Positions 1-5,180 of a stretch of 5,180 nucleotides of DNA are shown here, in pieces. The stretch's first letter is position 1, and each line of letters starts with the position of its first letter. Origin of the DNA: Tidjanibacter sp. (GTDB taxonomy: Bacteria; Bacteroidota; Bacteroidia; Bacteroidales; Rikenellaceae); contig JAGBYS010000027.1 in NCBI GenBank assembly GCA_017628675.1, positions 1-5,180 of the forward strand. Direction: 5' to 3'. The notes below the pieces were generated by a model that was not told where the DNA came from, did no database searches, and saw only the letters and a program-made list of their open reading frames with translations. The position numbers and the translations under genes are program-made.

Positions 1-52
1 GAGCTTTTGGGCTCGGCGGTCGGCGGTTTGTGGAGTTAGGTTGGGAGAGATG

Positions 53-123
53 GGAGTAATGAGAGGTATGGGACCTATGGGCTTATGGGACTTATAAGAC
101 CTTTTGGCCCTTTTAGCCCTTCC
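53..123. repeat. Degenerate tandem tract with a 9-bp period
   Basis: On the plus strand the sequence divides into units GGAGTAATG, AGAGGTATG, GGACCTATG, GGCTTATG (8 nt), GGACTTATA, AGACCTTTT, GGCCCTTTT and AGCCCTTCC. Neighbouring units share most positions, and one has lost a base. The minus strand reads as variants of CATAAGTCC. Stop codons and the one-base slip argue against coding. Just to the left, at 14-27, CGGCGGT occurs twice in tandem. Such purine/pyrimidine-skewed intergenic tracts are, from general experience, not rare in Bacteroidales, but their function is unknown. No gene was found in 1-395. Confidence 0.6.
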
Positions 124-156
124 CTCCCCTAAGTTAGGGGAGGGTGAGCGAAGCTC
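122..156. repeat. Perfect 23-bp palindrome followed by a GCGAAGC mini-hairpin
   Basis: Positions 122-144 read CCCTCCCCTAA, a central G, then TTAGGGGAGGG, which is a perfect inverted repeat. One base later, 146-156 is GAGC-GAA-GCTC. Its core GCGAAGC (148-154) is the heptamer known from DNA structure work as an exceptionally stable mini-hairpin. Neither strand has a T-tract directly after the palindrome, so it is not a standard intrinsic terminator. The arrangement resembles an interspersed REP-like intergenic element, and copies elsewhere in the genome would be expected. It could still be a transcription boundary for a gene to the left of the window. Confidence 0.6.
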
Positions 157-171
157 GGGAGAGGTCTGTTC

Positions 172-211
172 TCTGTTGCCTGCAGACAGTTGTCAGTTGT
201 CAGGCAACGGA
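172..211. repeat. Stem-loop with a tandem CAGTTGT repeat in its loop
   Basis: Positions 172-182 pair with 201-211 over 11 bp with one G·T wobble; the core is GTTGCCTG with CAGGCAAC. The 18-base loop holds CAGTTGT twice in tandem (187-193 and 194-200), followed directly by CAG of the closing arm. No T-tract follows on either strand. The function is not known. It sits in the chain of hairpins that fills this gene-free stretch. Confidence 0.5.
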
Positions 212-218
212 CACATTG

Positions 219-258
219 GGCACAACGGTGCCTACGAGTAAGGGTGGTGCTGTCCACC
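219..258. repeat. Two small adjacent hairpins
   Basis: GGCAC (219-223) pairs with GTGCC (228-232) around a four-base loop AACG. GGTGG (243-247) pairs with CCACC (254-258) around a six-base loop. Both stems are perfect but only 5 bp, so each alone could occur by chance. They are listed because they continue the run of inverted repeats between the palindrome at 122 and the large repeat at 275. Confidence 0.35.
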
Positions 259-274
259 GCCTCCCCTTGAAACC

Positions 275-402
275 AAAATAACGCATAGAACGAGATGAAT
301 GCAAGGCTTGCAACAAAAATGCCCTGGCATATTACTAAGCGTAAATGCCAGGGCTGATTTTTGTTGCGTAACGCAGCAGTCGCTCGCTCTATGCGTTATT
401 TT
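275..402. repeat. Large nested inverted repeat spanning the topA stop codon
   Basis: The outer arms are 275-294 and 383-402, 20 bp with a single mismatch (core AATAACGCATAG with CTATGCGTTATT). Nested inside are inner arms at 311-330 and 345-366: two 10-bp perfect blocks, CAACAAAAAT and GCCCTGGCAT with their complements, separated by a 2-base bulge. The segments between outer and inner arms (295-310 and 367-382) do not pair well. The right outer arm contains the topA TAA stop (396-398). The layout resembles a small non-autonomous palindromic element (MITE- or REP-like) that inserted at, or grew around, the gene end. No clear target-site duplication was seen. Confidence 0.7.
311..366 (-). terminator. 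Probable bidirectional intrinsic terminator of topA
   Basis: In the topA direction the RNA would form a perfect 10-bp stem, GCCCTGGCAT with ATGCCAGGGC, around a 14-base loop, followed directly by ATTTTTGTTG. The stem starts about 40 nt after the topA stop. On the plus strand the same stem is followed by TGATTTTTGTTG, so it could also stop transcription arriving from the left. The T-runs pair with the A-rich upstream arm, which extends the stem as in many bidirectional terminators. Confidence 0.75.
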
Positions 403-2684
403 TTGCTTTTGGAGATGATTGCTCTGCACTCCTCCACCGTCATCGCCAGAGGATCCTTAGTCTTGGGGATGCGGTAGTTCTTGCCGCCCGACTGGATGTA
501 GGGGCCATAGATGCCGGTCATAATCGCCAGGTCGTCAACGCCATCGAAGGTCTTAAGGGGCATCTTGGCGCTCTTGTCCTGCTGCCTCTTCTGGTCGATG
601 AGCTCAATGGCACGCTCGATGGTCACGGTGTAGGGGTCATCCATCTTGCCGAGTGACACAAACTTGCTTCCGTAGCGCACATAGGGGCCGAACTTACCCA
701 CGCCCACGCTCACCTCCTGGCCCTCATACTCGCCCAGCGTGCGGGGCAGAGCGAAGAGCGAGAGTGCCTCCTCGAGGGTGATGGTTGCGATAAGCTGCTC
801 CTTCTTGAGGCTTGCAAAGCGTGCCTTGTCGCCATTCTCGCCGCCAATCTGCACCATAGGTCCGTAGCGACCGATGCGTGCCGACACGGGCAGACCGCTC
901 ACGGGGTCGATACCCAGCTGGCGCACAGAGCTATTCTGCTTAATCTGGTTCTCCAGAGCGTTCTCAACGGTCTTGTGGAAGGGGCCGTAGAAGTCCGAGA
1001 TCATCTCGGTCCACTGCTCCTTGCCGTCGGCGATGGAGTCGAACTCCTTCTCGACGGTGGCGGTGAAGCCATAGTCCAGAATCTGAGGGAATTGGCTCTC
1101 GAGGTAGTCATTCACGAGCATACCGATGTCGGTGGGTGCGAGTTTGCCCTTCTCCTTGCCCACAACCTCACTGAGGGTCTTCTCGGTGAGCTTGCCCTTG
1201 GCGAGTGTTATCTGGTCGTAGGAGCGCTTCTGGCCCTCCTTATTCTGCTTGAGCACATAGCCACGCGAGATGATGGTGGTGATGGTGGGTGCATAGGTCG
1301 AAGGACGACCGATACCGAGCTCCTCAAGACGCTTCACGAGCAGTGCCTCGCTGTAGCGATAGGGCTGCTGAGTGAACTTCTGGGTTGCGACCATATCCTT
1401 CATATCGAGCACCTCGCCCTCGGTGACGCTGGGCAGCACGGCGTTCTCATTCTCGCCATCCTCCTCGGTCGACTCGAGGTAGAGTTTCATAAAGCCGTCG
1501 AACTTGACCTGCTCACCCGTAGCCACAAAGCGCTCGGTGTGGCCACCGATCTGGATGGTAACAATGGTCTTATCTATCTGTGCGGGGGCCATCTGCGAGG
1601 CCACGGTGCGTTTCCAGATGAGTTCATAGAGCCTGTTCTCCATCGTGGTGCCCTCAATGGTGGGGCGATTCAGATAGGAGGGGCGGATGGCCTCGTGAGC
1701 CTCCTGAGCACCCTTACTCTTGGTCTTATAGGCCCTCCAGGAGTGATACTCGGCACCAAACTGCGAGATGATCTCCTCCTTGGCGGCAGCCATTGCCTGG
1801 GTGGAGAGGTTCACCGAGTCGGTACGCATATAGGTAATGAAACCGTTCTCATAGAGTTTCTGAGCCACGCTCATAGTCTGCGACACGCTCATCGAGAGTT
1901 TGCGACCGGCCTCCTGCTGAAGGGTGGAGGTGGTGAAGGGGGGTGCGGGATACTTCTCGGCGGGCTTGGACTCTACGCTCACGATGTTGAAGTCGCTCTC
2001 CACGCAGCTCTCCAGGAAGGCTACAGCCTCGGCCTTGGTGTCGAACTTGCGATCCAGCTCGGCCTTGAAGATCTTGCCGTCGGCGGTCACAAAGCGTGCC
2101 ACAACACGGTAGAACTCAGTAGCCTTGAAGTCGATAATCTCCCTCTCGCGCTCCACAATGAGCCTTACGGCCACACTCTGTACCCTACCGGCCGAGAGTG
2201 CGGGTTTCACCTTCTTCCACAGCACGGGCGAGAGCTCAAAGCCCACAAGCCTATCCAGCACACGGCGTGCCTGCTGTGCGTTCACAAGGTTCATATCCAC
2301 CCTGCGGGGCGATGCGATAGCCTCGAGGATGGCGTTCTTGGTAATCTCGTGGAAGACGATTCGTTTGGTCTGGTCGATGGGCAGGTCGAGCACCTCCGTC
2401 AGGTGCCAAGCAATAGCCTCTCCCTCACGGTCCTCATCGGATGCGAGCCACACGCACTCGGCCTCGGCGGCCATACGCTTCAGGTCGGCAACCATCTTGG
2501 ACTTCTCGGGAGCTATCTCGTAGGCGGGCAGGAAGCCGTTTTCGACATCCACACCGATTCCTTTTTTGGCAATATCGCGGATGTGGCCATAGGACGAGCA
2601 GACCTTATACTCCTTACCGAGGAACTTCTCAATGGTCTTTGCCTTGGCGGGGGACTCAACGATTACCAGATTTTTCTGTTGCAT
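396..2684 (-). CDS. topA: DNA topoisomerase I (type IA)
   Basis: This enzyme relaxes negatively supercoiled DNA by nicking one strand through a 5'-phosphotyrosine and passing the other strand. The 762-residue protein is complete. The Toprim domain has E10 in IVESPAKAKTIEKFLG and the metal-binding triad D83, D85, E87 in ASDEDREGEA. SAGRVQS (164-170) and EAHEAIRPS (328-336) are conserved cleavage-domain motifs. The active-site tyrosine is Y285 in GFITYMRTDS, with R287 beside it. The C-terminal part, from about 588, has three repeats with a G(x)2GP core (605-609, 663-667, 724-728) instead of the Cys4 zinc fingers of E. coli TopA; only four scattered cysteines are present. The ATG start gives the N-terminus usual for the family and follows an A-rich leader. 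The gene has its own promoter and terminator, so it is probably monocistronic. Residues 1-570 use no TTA, CTA or TCA codons. Confidence 0.98.
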   Translation of the reverse strand: MQQKNLVIVESPAKAKTIEKFLGKEYKVCSSYGHIRDIAKKGIGVDVENGFLPAYEIAPEKSKMVADLKRMAAEAECVWLASDEDREGEAIAWHLTEVLDLPIDQTKRIVFHEITKNAILEAIASPRRVDMNLVNAQQARRVLDRLVGFELSPVLWKKVKPALSAGRVQSVAVRLIVEREREIIDFKATEFYRVVARFVTADGKIFKAELDRKFDTKAEAVAFLESCVESDFNIVSVESKPAEKYPAPPFTTSTLQQEAGRKLSMSVSQTMSVAQKLYENGFITYMRTDSVNLSTQAMAAAKEEIISQFGAEYHSWRAYKTKSKGAQEAHEAIRPSYLNRPTIEGTTMENRLYELIWKRTVASQMAPAQIDKTIVTIQIGGHTERFVATGEQVKFDGFMKLYLESTEEDGENENAVLPSVTEGEVLDMKDMVATQKFTQQPYRYSEALLVKRLEELGIGRPSTYAPTITTIISRGYVLKQNKEGQKRSYDQITLAKGKLTEKTLSEVVGKEKGKLAPTDIGMLVNDYLESQFPQILDYGFTATVEKEFDSIADGKEQWTEMISDFYGPFHKTVENALENQIKQNSSVRQLGIDPVSGLPVSARIGRYGPMVQIGGENGDKARFASLKKEQLIATITLEEALSLFALPRTLGEYEGQEVSVGVGKFGPYVRYGSKFVSLGKMDDPYTVTIERAIELIDQKRQQDKSAKMPLKTFDGVDDLAIMTGIYGPYIQSGGKNYRIPKTKDPLAMTVEECRAIISKSKK

Positions 2685-2728
2685 ACGCTTCTTTTTTCTG
2701 ATTGTATTCCAGACTTTTATGACTTATC

Positions 2729-2748
2729 GGCACCTTCGAAAAAGTGCC
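2729..2748 (-). promoter_or_regulatory. UUCG-loop hairpin in the topA leader
   Basis: In the mRNA sense GGCACTTT pairs with AAGGTGCC (8 bp, one G·U) around the tetraloop TTCG, closed by a U-A pair. CGATA lies directly before the hairpin and GATAA directly after it. It lies roughly midway between the predicted transcription start (near 2785) and the ATG at 2684. No T-tract follows, so it is not an obvious attenuator. It may stabilise the message or be a protein-binding or processing site; the role is inferred. Confidence 0.5.
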
Positions 2749-2791
2749 TATCGGGGGTCTAAAATGAGGTTATACCTATATTTATAGACCG

Positions 2792-2822
2792 CAAAGATAA
2801 ATCTCTTTGTGTGATTTTCAAA
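2792..2822 (-). promoter_or_regulatory. topA promoter of the Bacteroidota sigma-ABfr type
   Basis: The minus strand has TATCTTTG at 2799-2792, matching the Bacteroidetes -7 consensus TAnnTTTG at every fixed position. TTTG at 2822-2819 provides the -33 element, and the spacer is 19 nt, within the usual range. Transcription would start near 2785, giving a leader of about 100 nt. The -33 TTTG overlaps the end of the upstream terminator's T-tract. An A-rich stretch just before the ATG (AGAAAAAAGAAG) takes the place of a strong Shine-Dalgarno site, as is common in this phylum. Confidence 0.8.
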
Positions 2823-2852
2823 GAAAAGGGACACCGTTTTTTTCGGCGTCCC
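2819..2852 (-). terminator. Intrinsic terminator of the GT5-DUF4270 unit
   Basis: On the minus strand GGGACGCCG pairs with CGGTGTCCC (9 bp, one G·U wobble) around a seven-A loop, and TTTTCTTTG follows at once. The hairpin begins 26 nt after the DUF4270 stop codon. It is well placed to end the message and to insulate topA, whose promoter begins within the T-tract. Confidence 0.88.
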
Positions 2853-2869
2853 CCTCTCTTCCACTCACC

Positions 2870-2889
2870 TCGGCAAGGCTACTTGCCGA
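2870..2889 (-). other. Hairpin with the DUF4270 stop codon in its loop
   Basis: TCGGCAAG and CTTGCCGA form a perfect 8-bp stem around the tetraloop TAGC in the mRNA sense. The TAG stop codon of the lipoprotein gene is the first three bases of the loop. The terminator hairpin follows 17 nt later. The stem could protect the 3' end or affect termination or ribosome release; no function is demonstrated. Confidence 0.5.
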
Positions 2890-4324
2890 TAACTGTGTAG
2901 GTTATACTGAATTGCAGAGGCTCACTACCACCCAGCGCCAATTTAACGACCGCCTCATCGAGGTAGTCGTATGCCGACATACCGAGGGTAATTCGGCGAG
3001 TGACCTCGTTGGACTCGTCCATCAGCAGTTGCTGCAGGTAGAGCGACAGGTCCATAGTGTAGCAACCGAAGGTGCGATTAAGGTAGCCACCATAGACGAG
3101 CTCCATCTCGTAGTTCTCCTCGTAGTAGTAGTTATAGTCGGCCACCGCCTGGAGCTTCGCGTAGTTCGCGTATGTACCCAAGCGCGCGGGCGCGTAATCA
3201 AAGAAGGTATAGTCCTCCTCGGCCAGAGGAATGGTCAGCGTAGCCTGGTTGATGAAGATGTCGCTGCCCTCGGGGCGGAGTGCTCTAAGCTGTGCCACAA
3301 AGTTGTCATCGAACTCGAGTGTGGTGGTCACACCCATAAGGCCCTCAACATAACCCTCCGTCACGGGGTTCTCGAGGGGCTCACCGCTGGGGGTATTGAA
3401 GTTTATGCTACCGCCATAGAGCGTAGCCGAGTAGTCGTGCTCAAAGGCACTCACAGCCTTCAGGTCCGTGAAGTATGCGTTGTTGCTGATGGAGAAGGCC
3501 CTCATAATGTCATCCTCCACGAGCGAGGGATCGTCGCCCTTGGGATAACTGTGGCCGTAGAGCAAGAGGTAGCTTGCGGGGCCCTCGTCCTCATCCCACT
3601 GGAGGTTCAGACCATAGATGGCCGCATCCTCGGGCGAAGTGCCCGAAGGGGTCAGGCAGAGGCCGCCAAACTTCTTCACAAAGAGCGAGTCGGTGCCATA
3701 GAGGGTCGTATCGCTCCACAACTCCTGCATAAACTCCTCAGCCAGAGCCGCATCTGCCACCTTGAGGCTCAGGGTGTCAAACTGCATCGCACCCCTGGGC
3801 CTACCGCCAAACTCGCAGGTAAACATAGGGCGAGCATCGATGATGGACTTGTAGTCGATGCCGGCATAGTAGGTGCTATCGAGCTCCAGAGCCTTGCGAA
3901 TACGATAGACATCGAAGGTCTGACGCTTGAGCGTGTCGCCACCCGCCCTCTTCATACCGAGCAGCAGCACCAGCGAATCGGGCTGGGCGTCACGGTCGGC
4001 ATACTCCACCGTGTCGGTACGCATCGAGTAGGAGAACTGCACCAGAGCCGAGGCCTTGGTCTTGCCACCATAGTGGGGGTTGGTCATCGCACCGAAGTAG
4101 GCGTAGTCGAGGCTGCTGGTCGCAACCGAGTCGGTCAGGGTGAGGTAGGTATTGATACCCTCGCCCACCGTGCCAAACTGCACATCGAACTGCTGTCCGG
4201 GAGGAATGATATTCACACCCAGCTCGTCGTTGACCTCCGTGCACGAGCTGACCAAAAGCACAAGTGCCGACACCAACACAGCGCCGACACTCTTGAGATT
4301 AAATTCCTTAGAGAATAGAGTCAT
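2879..4324 (-). CDS. DUF4270-family lipoprotein
   Basis: This 481-residue protein is of unknown function and is probably anchored in the cell envelope. The N-terminus has K6 and K11, then a hydrophobic stretch (about 13-25) and the lipobox VSSC with C28 as the lipidated cysteine. The mature start, CTEVNDELGVNIIPPG, and the later segment YFGAMTNPHYGGKTKAS resemble the DUF4270 family as I recall it. The rest reads as beta-rich, with no transmembrane helix near the C-terminus. Acidic residues soon after the cysteine could suit surface export in Bacteroidota, but the match to an export signal is weak. I chose the ATG at 4324 because it puts the signal peptide at the N-terminus; a GTG at 4396 would add 24 residues and overlap the upstream gene by 89 nt. 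The 17-nt overlap suggests translational coupling. The only CTA among its codons is codon 3, and no TTA or TCA is used. Confidence 0.85.
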   Translation of the reverse strand: MTLFSKEFNLKSVGAVLVSALVLLVSSCTEVNDELGVNIIPPGQQFDVQFGTVGEGINTYLTLTDSVATSSLDYAYFGAMTNPHYGGKTKASALVQFSYSMRTDTVEYADRDAQPDSLVLLLGMKRAGGDTLKRQTFDVYRIRKALELDSTYYAGIDYKSIIDARPMFTCEFGGRPRGAMQFDTLSLKVADAALAEEFMQELWSDTTLYGTDSLFVKKFGGLCLTPSGTSPEDAAIYGLNLQWDEDEGPASYLLLYGHSYPKGDDPSLVEDDIMRAFSISNNAYFTDLKAVSAFEHDYSATLYGGSINFNTPSGEPLENPVTEGYVEGLMGVTTTLEFDDNFVAQLRALRPEGSDIFINQATLTIPLAEEDYTFFDYAPARLGTYANYAKLQAVADYNYYYEENYEMELVYGGYLNRTFGCYTMDLSLYLQQLLMDESNEVTRRITLGMSAYDYLDEAVVKLALGGSEPLQFSITYTVIGK

Positions 4325-5123
4325 AAAATTCTTTGTACTGCGAAAGCCTCTCGTCGCTTGCGGGCTCGCCCGAGGGTCGGAGCACACGCTTGCCACTTGC
4401 GGCCAAATACTCTTCTACTGCGGCGGGCAAGTGCTCCGCCTCAACAACAATGCCATCTGCATTATCAATAACGAGCCTCATAAGGTTTTCGTATGAAACA
4501 CCCTCCTCGGGGCCCAATTTATCCTCGGGCACACCCTCGCCCTTCATCGTGTCACGGAAGGCACTACCCCACTTGCCCTCGAACATATCGTCGTAGATGC
4601 TGAAGACAATCTTGGCCGAGGAGAACAAGGGCTCATCAGTAAAACAATACCTGAGGTAGATGGGCGCAACAGCCGAGAACCAGCTGTGGCAATGTACAAT
4701 GTCGGGCTGCCAACGCAACTTCTTCACGGTCTCGAGGACACCCCTTGCGAAGAAGATGGCCCTCTGGTCGTTATCCTCGAACTCCACACCGTCGGCACTG
4801 CGGAAGGTGGCCTTGCGGGGTGCGAAATACTCGTCGTTGTCGATGAAGTAGATCTGAACACGGGCAGCGGGGATGGAGGCTACCTTAATGATAAGCTGGT
4901 GGTCGTTGTCGTTGATTATGAGGTTCATACCCGACAGACGGATAACCTCGTGAAGTTGGTTACGGCGCTCATTGATGCAGCCAAAACGGGGCATAAAGGT
5001 ACGGATCTCGAAGCCTCGCTCCTGCATAGCCTGCGAAAGTGTGCGACAATTGGTCGCAATAGGGCTCTCAGGCAGATAGGGGAATATCTCCTGACAAACA
5101 CATAGTATTTTTGCTCCTGCCAC
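4308..5123 (-). CDS. GT5-type starch/glycogen synthase N-terminal-domain protein
   Basis: This 271-residue protein matches only the N-terminal Rossmann domain of GT5 glycogen synthases (Glyco_transf_5). Visible family segments are KILCVCQEIFPYLPE near the start, RTFMPRFG, the YFIDNDEYF strand, DNDQRAIFFARGVLE, and PDIVHCHSWFSAVAPIYL with H144, H146 and W148. Full synthases have about 470-490 residues; the C-terminal domain, which holds much of the nucleotide-sugar site and catalytic residues, is absent. The N-terminal K-x-G-G-L motif for ADP-glucose is replaced by PESPIATN (18-25), and the usual HxHDW aspartate is serine. Synthase activity is therefore doubtful. Similar short proteins are annotated 'glycogen synthase' in Bacteroidales, often beside DUF4270. 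The GTG at 5123 follows an A-rich stretch and gives the short N-terminus I recall from Bacteroides relatives; TTG at 5150 would add nine basic residues (RKLKKYRK type), and the frame is open to the window edge. Confidence 0.85.
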   Translation of the reverse strand: MAGAKILCVCQEIFPYLPESPIATNCRTLSQAMQERGFEIRTFMPRFGCINERRNQLHEVIRLSGMNLIINDNDHQLIIKVASIPAARVQIYFIDNDEYFAPRKATFRSADGVEFEDNDQRAIFFARGVLETVKKLRWQPDIVHCHSWFSAVAPIYLRYCFTDEPLFSSAKIVFSIYDDMFEGKWGSAFRDTMKGEGVPEDKLGPEEGVSYENLMRLVIDNADGIVVEAEHLPAAVEEYLAASGKRVLRPSGEPASDERLSQYKEFYDSIL

Positions 5124-5180
5124 TTTTCTGTACTTTTTTAGTTTCCGCAAAAGCGCCCACCAAAGCCTCCAGCACCTCCC
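5124..5180 (-). other. Leader of the GT5-domain gene, or end of an upstream gene
   Basis: Positions 5124-5150 are A-rich on the minus strand (CTAAAAAAGTACAGAAAA), which suits a ribosome-entry region before the GTG at 5123. Positions 5151-5180 turn G-rich, and all three minus-strand frames are open to the window edge. One frame reads Gly-rich and stops at TAA 5140-5138, just before the chosen start. Another reads EVLEALVGAFAET and stays open to a TGA at 5070-5068. The GT5 frame itself becomes Trp-rich there, which looks non-coding. Thirty bases are too few to decide among these. Confidence 0.25.

Noticed and set aside
1..402. CRISPR array or insertion sequence
   Set aside because: Repeats are short, degenerate or palindromic and are not evenly spaced with unique spacers; no transposase frame is present in the window.
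232..429. 65-residue minus-strand open frame overlapping the end of topA
   Set aside because: It runs through the nested inverted repeat and small hairpins, overlaps topA out of frame, and has no start signal or protein-like pattern.
396..960. Zinc-finger C-terminus for topoisomerase I
   Set aside because: No paired CxxC motifs are present; this part carries GxxGP repeats, a normal alternative C-terminus in many bacteria, so it is not a truncation.
975..2762. 595-residue plus-strand open frame opposite topA
   Set aside because: It is in exact codon register with topA, is rich in Leu, Gly and His without a recognisable domain, and is explained by the absence of TTA/CTA/TCA codons in topA.
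2807..4318. 503-residue plus-strand open frame opposite the DUF4270 gene
   Set aside because: It is the codon-register mirror of DUF4270 and ends at the complement of its CTA codon 3. It has no family motifs, whereas the minus strand has a clear lipoprotein signal.
4325..4396. Extended DUF4270 start at the GTG at 4396
   Set aside because: It would bury the signal peptide behind 24 residues with no family likeness and overlap the upstream gene by 89 nt; the ATG at 4324 puts the lipobox cysteine at residue 28.

Overview
The window looks like the chromosome of a gut-type Bacteroidota, most likely order Bacteroidales; the composition and protein wording suggest something near Alistipes/Rikenellaceae, but the genus is inferred. 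Three signs support this: a TTTG / TAnnTTTG promoter upstream of topA, a topoisomerase I that ends in GxxGP repeats rather than zinc fingers, and a DUF4270 lipoprotein next to a short GT5-type 'glycogen synthase' domain protein. All three genes lie on the minus strand, so transcription runs from right to left.

Right part (about 5180 to 2819): a 271-residue stand-alone GT5 N-terminal-domain protein is followed, with a 17-nt overlap, by a 481-residue DUF4270 lipoprotein. The overlap suggests one mRNA and coupled translation. The unit ends in a hairpin that holds the stop codon in its loop, then a strong intrinsic terminator.

Middle part (2822 to 396): topA has its own promoter, whose -33 element sits inside the T-tract of the preceding terminator. 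It has a roughly 100-nt leader with a UUCG-loop hairpin. The protein is a complete 762-residue type IA topoisomerase with all catalytic residues visible.

Left part (402 to 1): no gene is supported. Instead there is a dense series of repeats. A large nested inverted repeat includes the topA stop codon and the probable terminator. Beyond it lie several small perfect hairpins, a 23-bp palindrome, and a tract with a period of about 9 bp. This looks like an intergenic repeat mosaic, and with the GT5/DUF4270 pair it is the most interesting part of the window.

No CRISPR array, transposase, tRNA or rRNA was seen. The best candidates for under-described biology are the probably non-catalytic GT5 domain paired with a cell-envelope lipoprotein, and the hairpin mosaic downstream of topA.
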